NCBI GenBank assembly: GCA_007122565.1
Contig: SKTJ01000261.1
Location: 1 to 16,178, forward strand
DNA from: Syntrophomonadaceae bacterium
GTDB lineage: Bacteria; Bacillota; Dethiobacteria; DTU022; UBA8154
Reading direction: 5' to 3'
Length of the DNA stretch: 16,178 nt
Shown here: positions 13,415-16,178 of the stretch, one piece after another
How the letters are laid out: each line of letters starts with the position of its first letter
How positions within the stretch are numbered: the stretch's first letter is position 1
Notes under the pieces: model-generated
What the model was told of the DNA's origin: nothing
The model's input: only the letters and a program-made list of their open reading frames with translations
Database searches by the model: none
Position numbers and translations under genes: made by a program

Positions 13415-14743
13415 GTGTCTCTTAAAGTGGCATTTCACACGCTTGGCTGCAAAGTGAATTATTCTGAAACAGAAGCCCTGCGGGAGCAATTCCGTAAAGA
13501 GGGCTTTTCCCCTGTTTCATTTAACGCATACGCCGATGTATACGTAATTAACACCTGCACTGTTACCCACCTTGCAGACCGAAAATCTCGACAACTGGTA
13601 CGCCGGGCTAAGCGACACAATCCCCGGGGGATGGTGGTTGTATGCGGTTGTTACGCCCAGGTGGAACCGGACGTTGTTGCTGCGCTCCCCCATGTGGATC
13701 TGCTGGCCGGAACGACACAGCGCCTTTTATTACCAAATCTTGTGAAAGAAAAATTACAGGGTAAGGGGGTGAAGCGGGACGTCCAGCCTTATGGCCATAG
13801 GGCCTACTTCGAAAAATTGCCCTGGACCCCTGAACAGAGCCGCACAAGAGCGTTTCTCAAGATTCAGGATGGCTGTGATCGTTACTGCAGTTATTGTATA
13901 ATTCCCCTGGCCCGGGGCCCCTTGCGCAGCCTTCCACCGCAGCAAGCTCTGGAAAGCTTGCAGGAGATTATTGACGCCGGTTTCCTGGAGGTTGTGCTTA
14001 CGGGCATTCATCTTGGCCTCTATGGCGTGGATTTAACGCCCTCCACCAGCTTGGCCGCCTTTCTGGACAAAGCGGTGCGGCTCCCAGGTCTGCAGCGTCT
14101 CCGCCTTAGTTCGCTCGAGCCTGCTGATTTCAGTAATGCACTTATTACTGTCATAGCTGACAATAATAGTATTTGCCCACACCTGCACATTCCTCTGCAG
14201 AGCGGTGATGATACCATTTTACATAGCATGGGACGGTCATATGACACCGCCTTTTTTCGGGGTCTGCTAAGAGATCTACGCAACGTTCTGCCGGACTTGG
14301 CGGTAAGCACTGATATTATCGTCGGCTTCCCCGGCGAAGCGGAAGAGCATTTTAAAAACAGCCTTGCCTTTGTGGAAGAATGTGCGTTTAGCCGTCTGCA
14401 CGTATTTCCCTTTTCACCACGGCGCGGTACCCGGGCGGCAAAAATGGTCCCGACGGTTCCCCCTGCGGTTAAAAAGGAACGGAGTAACAGTATGCTCATC
14501 CTGGGCAAAACACTTTCTCAAAATTACCGTCAGAACTTCGATGGCCGCACCTTCCCCGTTCTTTTCGAGAAAATTATTAACAATGGGGAAGAAAAAGAAT
14601 TCCCGACTAACATGCTGCTGGAGGGTTTAACCTCCCATTACCTGCGTGTTCGCGTCCACACCACTTCAGACCTGCGTGGTCAGCTACGTAACGTTTTACT
14701 CCAATCCACCAATGAAGAATACCTGGAAGGTACCATTCAATAA
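13415..14743 (+). CDS. mtaB: tRNA t6A37 methylthiotransferase MtaB (YqeV)
   Basis: 442 residues; a radical SAM methylthiotransferase that converts t6A37 to ms2t6A37 in tRNAs reading ANN codons. The N-terminal MTTase domain binds one [4Fe-4S] cluster through Cys12 (LGCKVN), Cys48 (NTCTV) and Cys79 (CGCYAQ). The radical SAM core has Cys154, Cys158 and Cys161 (GCDRYCSYCIIP), followed by LTGIHLGLYG, HLHIPLQSGDD and STDIIVGFPGE. A C-terminal TRAM-like region (about 375-440) completes the family layout. The opening CKVN, with Lys rather than the CQMN of MiaB, and the HLGLYG segment suit MtaB over MiaB or RimO. The start is GTG 13415, directly after the rsmE stop (13412-13414), with GGAGG at 13403-13407 seven bases before it. 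Cotranscribed with rsmE, as in many Firmicutes. Confidence 0.94.
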   Translation: MSLKVAFHTLGCKVNYSETEALREQFRKEGFSPVSFNAYADVYVINTCTVTHLADRKSRQLVRRAKRHNPRGMVVVCGCYAQVEPDVVAALPHVDLLAGTTQRLLLPNLVKEKLQGKGVKRDVQPYGHRAYFEKLPWTPEQSRTRAFLKIQDGCDRYCSYCIIPLARGPLRSLPPQQALESLQEIIDAGFLEVVLTGIHLGLYGVDLTPSTSLAAFLDKAVRLPGLQRLRLSSLEPADFSNALITVIADNNSICPHLHIPLQSGDDTILHSMGRSYDTAFFRGLLRDLRNVLPDLAVSTDIIVGFPGEAEEHFKNSLAFVEECAFSRLHVFPFSPRRGTRAAKMVPTVPPAVKKERSNSMLILGKTLSQNYRQNFDGRTFPVLFEKIINNGEEKEFPTNMLLEGLTSHYLRVRVHTTSDLRGQLRNVLLQSTNEEYLEGTIQ

Positions 14744-14776
14744 AACTGGAAAAAATGGTAATATTGCCTTGTTCTT

Positions 14777-14804
14777 ACTCCTGGTTTTTGATTGCTGAAT
14801 TCTG
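14777..14804 (-). repeat. inverted copy of the CAGGAGT/CAGAATTC repeat
   Basis: On the minus strand this reads CAGAATTC, then a 12-nt spacer, then CCAGGAGT, the same two words as at 4550-4564 in other order. It lies between the end of mtaB and the sigma-E-like promoter. Confidence 0.4.
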
Positions 14805-14813
14805 TTCTCCATG

Positions 14814-14842
14814 TCATATTCGTTCTTCTCCTTGCATATGAT
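14814..14842 (+). promoter_or_regulatory. sigma-E-like promoter for the acidic-tail membrane protein
   Basis: TCATATT at 14814-14820 matches all 7 positions of the sigma-E -35 pattern kmATATT (the wider GTCATATT is present), a 14-nt spacer, then CATATGAT at 14835-14842 (6 of 8 to CATACAHT). Predicted start is near 14850, about 28 nt before the ATG at 14877. This favours the start at 14877 over an upstream in-frame ATG at 14811, which would lie within the promoter. Confidence 0.55.
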
Positions 14843-14876
14843 TTTGGGAAAGATAAGTATTTATGCGGAGGGGAGA

Positions 14877-15437
14877 ATGATGAAGAAGAAAGGTAAGTTC
14901 TTTGTTGTTGAGATGCGGCGCCTGATCCCGTTGGTGTTTCTATTGGTATTGCTTCTCAGTCTGACAGTTTACGACAATTTTTTCCGAGCGGAGCAAGTGG
15001 TTGCACCTCCCGAGGAGCCCGGAGGTATAATGTTTACTACCACGGACAGCGGCATTATTTCTTCACCCGTTTCGTTTAATCTCGTTACTGATTATGAAGA
15101 GTGGGCCAGGGTTTCCCAGGATATGGGTTTGGCTCTTCCCGATTACCCCTTTAATGCAGCCCAGGAAATCGCCGTTTTTGCTGTAAATGGAGAAATCCAG
15201 AACATGGATGTGCTCCCTGCCCTTGATGATGGTGTGGACATTCGTGTTCAGGTAGAACCGAAAGAGAAATATTTCCATGTAATTACAGTTGATCGCCGGG
15301 ATGTTGATCACGAAGGTGCAGTTTGGAATTTTGTAGATAACGAGAACAGGTTGTTGAGCCGCATCGTTCCCTTCTGGGAGAGAGAAGAAGAAGGTGAAGA
15401 TGATGAGGAAGAGGAAGAGGAAGAAGAGGTAAAATAA
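14877..15437 (+). CDS. single-pass membrane protein with acidic C-terminal tail, unknown function
   Basis: 186 residues from ATG 14877 (ATG at 14880 is equally possible); GGAGGGGAG at 14867-14875 precedes both. A basic N-terminus (MMKKKGK) leads to one hydrophobic segment (about residues 17-33, LIPLVFLLVLLLSLTVY), with most of the protein predicted outside the cytoplasm. The soluble part has a beta-rich look (SPVSFNLVTDYEEWARVS, AAQEIAVFAVNG, YFHVITVDRRD). The order 'Trp after YEE, then an inhibitor-like beta strand pattern' is vaguely like PrcB-type domains, but I cannot support a family. The end is a Glu/Asp run (residues about 168-185). The sigma-E-like promoter upstream suggests mother-cell expression during sporulation. 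It is a monocistron between mtaB and a convergent gene. I do not recognise the family. Confidence 0.75.
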   Translation: MMKKKGKFFVVEMRRLIPLVFLLVLLLSLTVYDNFFRAEQVVAPPEEPGGIMFTTTDSGIISSPVSFNLVTDYEEWARVSQDMGLALPDYPFNAAQEIAVFAVNGEIQNMDVLPALDDGVDIRVQVEPKEKYFHVITVDRRDVDHEGAVWNFVDNENRLLSRIVPFWEREEEGEDDEEEEEEEEVK

Positions 15438-15479
15438 AACCACTGGCCGGACGATTGGGTTTATTATAAGCGAAGCTGT

Positions 15480-15560
15480 GGGGACGGACTATAGGACGGG
15501 GACATACCTTTAGTAGATGCCGGAATGTCCCCAAGTGGAACCCCTCGGGGAATGTCCCCA
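15480..15560. repeat. GGGGACAT / ATGTCCCC palindromic repeat cluster
   Basis: GGGGACG (15480-15486) and GGGGACAT (15498-15505) face ATGTCCCC at 15525-15532 and again at 15552-15559. GGAATGTCCCCA occurs twice (15522-15533 and 15549-15560, 27 nt apart), with CCCCTCGGGG (15541-15550) between. RNA could form a GGGGACAT-ATGTCCCC stem with a 19-nt loop. It sits between convergent genes and may serve as a two-way terminator, but has no T run. Confidence 0.6.
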
Positions 15561-15562
15561 GG

Positions 15563-15570
15563 CAGGAGTC
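15563..15570 (+). repeat. CAGGAGTC copy of the dispersed repeat
   Basis: CAGGAGTC occurs directly after the palindrome cluster, so two repeat families adjoin here. The short length makes this a weak member by itself. Confidence 0.3.
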
Positions 15571-15627
15571 TCTGTAGCATAGCGGGATGACGATAGAACT
15601 GCTTCGTGGAGTAACAATAAATTGTCC

Positions 15628-16056
15628 TTACTGATTTTCTTCTTTTTGTATTGCTGCCTGGCTTTCCTCTGCTGCAGGTGCAGTATCAGACGGCTGATTC
15701 TGGAGTTCTTCCATCAATTCTGAAGAGAGAAGCGGTTCCATGGCTTCTCCAATGATCTTCTGAATGTCTGAGACCATGATGCTGAAGCGGTATTCCGCTT
15801 CAAGAAACTCTTTAACTAAGAGGTTAAGTCCAATAACCTCCAGTAACTGAGAAATATGTTTTTCCTGTTCCGATGAAACATCCAGTCCGGCCATTTTCTG
15901 TTTTTGCAATTCCCACTGGGCTTTGCGAAAATCGGCAAGCATCTCTTTCGCATGTTTGTCCTTGTCCAGTTTTTCCTTTACTATTAGGAAGTTCTTAAAC
16001 TCCGGTGTTCCTTTAATAGCCCGGGCCAGTGCATGTGCCTGATCATGAACGCTCAA
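15628..16056 (-). CDS. YlbF/YmcA-family protein (DUF964)
   Basis: 142 residues on the minus strand, convergent with the membrane protein gene. It is almost wholly helical: DQAHALARAIKGTPEFKNFLIVKEKLDKD, then AKEMLADFRKAQWELQKQKMAG and LLVKEFLEAEYRFSIMVSDIQKIIGEAMEPL, the YlbF pattern including the short 'FR...Q' helix and the EFL.AE segment. The tail (about 118-142) is an acidic, Ala/Pro/Gln-rich low-complexity extension. In B. subtilis YlbF works with YmcA and YaaT in an RNase Y-linked complex affecting competence, sporulation and biofilm, but single clostridial paralogs are not characterised, so I give no symbol. The start is TTG 16056 with AGGGAG (complement of 16068-16073) 11 nt upstream, a little far. 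No promoter was identified. Confidence 0.85.
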   Translation of the reverse strand: MSVHDQAHALARAIKGTPEFKNFLIVKEKLDKDKHAKEMLADFRKAQWELQKQKMAGLDVSSEQEKHISQLLEVIGLNLLVKEFLEAEYRFSIMVSDIQKIIGEAMEPLLSSELMEELQNQPSDTAPAAEESQAAIQKEENQ

Positions 16057-16090
16057 TATTTTAACAACTCCCTAATGCAAGATTTAAGAA

Positions 16091-16107
16091 GCAAGAGGCA
16101 GGAGGAG
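16091..16107 (+). repeat. GCAAGAGGCAGGAGGAG repeat fragment
   Basis: The purine-rich run GCAAGAGGCAGGAGGAG resembles 11321-11337 (AAGAAGCAGGAGGCAGG), with the same AAGAAGC lead at 16087-16092. It lies upstream of the YlbF-family gene. The rest of 16108-16178 shows nothing I can support. Confidence 0.35.
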
Positions 16108-16178
16108 AAAATCCATTACCCTTTTGTATGTTTTGAGTATTCTTGCCTTTTCTGTGTGTTTTGTGGGAATCCCTTGAT

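Noticed and set aside
15480..15560. CRISPR array
   Set aside because: Repeats are 12 nt or shorter, palindromic and too few; no spacer regularity and no cas gene.
16121..16130. Minus-strand CATACAAA as a sigma-E -10 for the YlbF-family gene
   Set aside because: No matching -35 (kmATATT) at 14-15 nt upstream, and the distance to the start codon is long.

Overview
The window reads as chromosomal DNA of an anaerobic, endospore-forming Firmicute of the broad class Clostridia. The evidence is a SpoIIP gene with a sigma-E-like promoter, an hrcA-grpE-dnaK-dnaJ operon led by a perfect CIRCE operator, a DnaK of the short Gram-positive type, a YlbF-family gene, strong GGAGG ribosome binding sites and frequent TTG/GTG starts. 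Composition is mid-range in GC. The genus cannot be named from this sequence. Gene order from spoIIP to the tRNA methylthiotransferase follows the classic Bacillus/Clostridium order spoIIP-yqxA-(lepA-hemW)-hrcA-grpE-dnaK-dnaJ-(prmA)-rsmE-mtaB, with the genes in brackets absent.

Layout. 1-1142: 3' part of a DUF711/UPF0210 gene. 1143-3356: an Fe-S/sulfur operon of an IscR-like Rrf2 regulator, a cysteine desulfurase and an IscU scaffold; the regulator's leader has a sigma-A-like promoter followed by a sequence close to the IscR type 1 operator. 3357-4996: spoIIP and a small membrane protein in the YqxA (DUF3679) position. 4997-5370: a gene-free stretch with repeat fragments. 5371-7590: a TPR-repeat protein fused to a protein-kinase-like domain lacking the catalytic Asp. 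7595-12633: sigma-A promoter, CIRCE, hrcA, grpE, dnaK, dnaJ, with repeat-like sequences between dnaK and dnaJ. 12659-14743: rsmE and mtaB, abutting. 14814-15437: a membrane-anchored protein with an acidic tail, preceded by a sigma-E-like promoter. 15438-16178: repeat-rich spacer and a convergent YlbF-family gene.

Most of the window is conserved housekeeping. The points most worth a second look are: (1) the TPR-pseudokinase that occupies the lepA-hemW position and ends 4 bp before the heat-shock promoter; (2) an arrangement at spoIIP in which readthrough mRNA from the isc operon could hide the ribosome binding site while a sigma-E transcript would not; (3) the sigma-E-like promoter in front of an unrecognised membrane protein gene; (4) the IscR-like operator; (5) several dispersed intergenic repeat families, two of them inside the dnaK-dnaJ spacer. 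No mobile-element gene, CRISPR array, tRNA or rRNA was seen.
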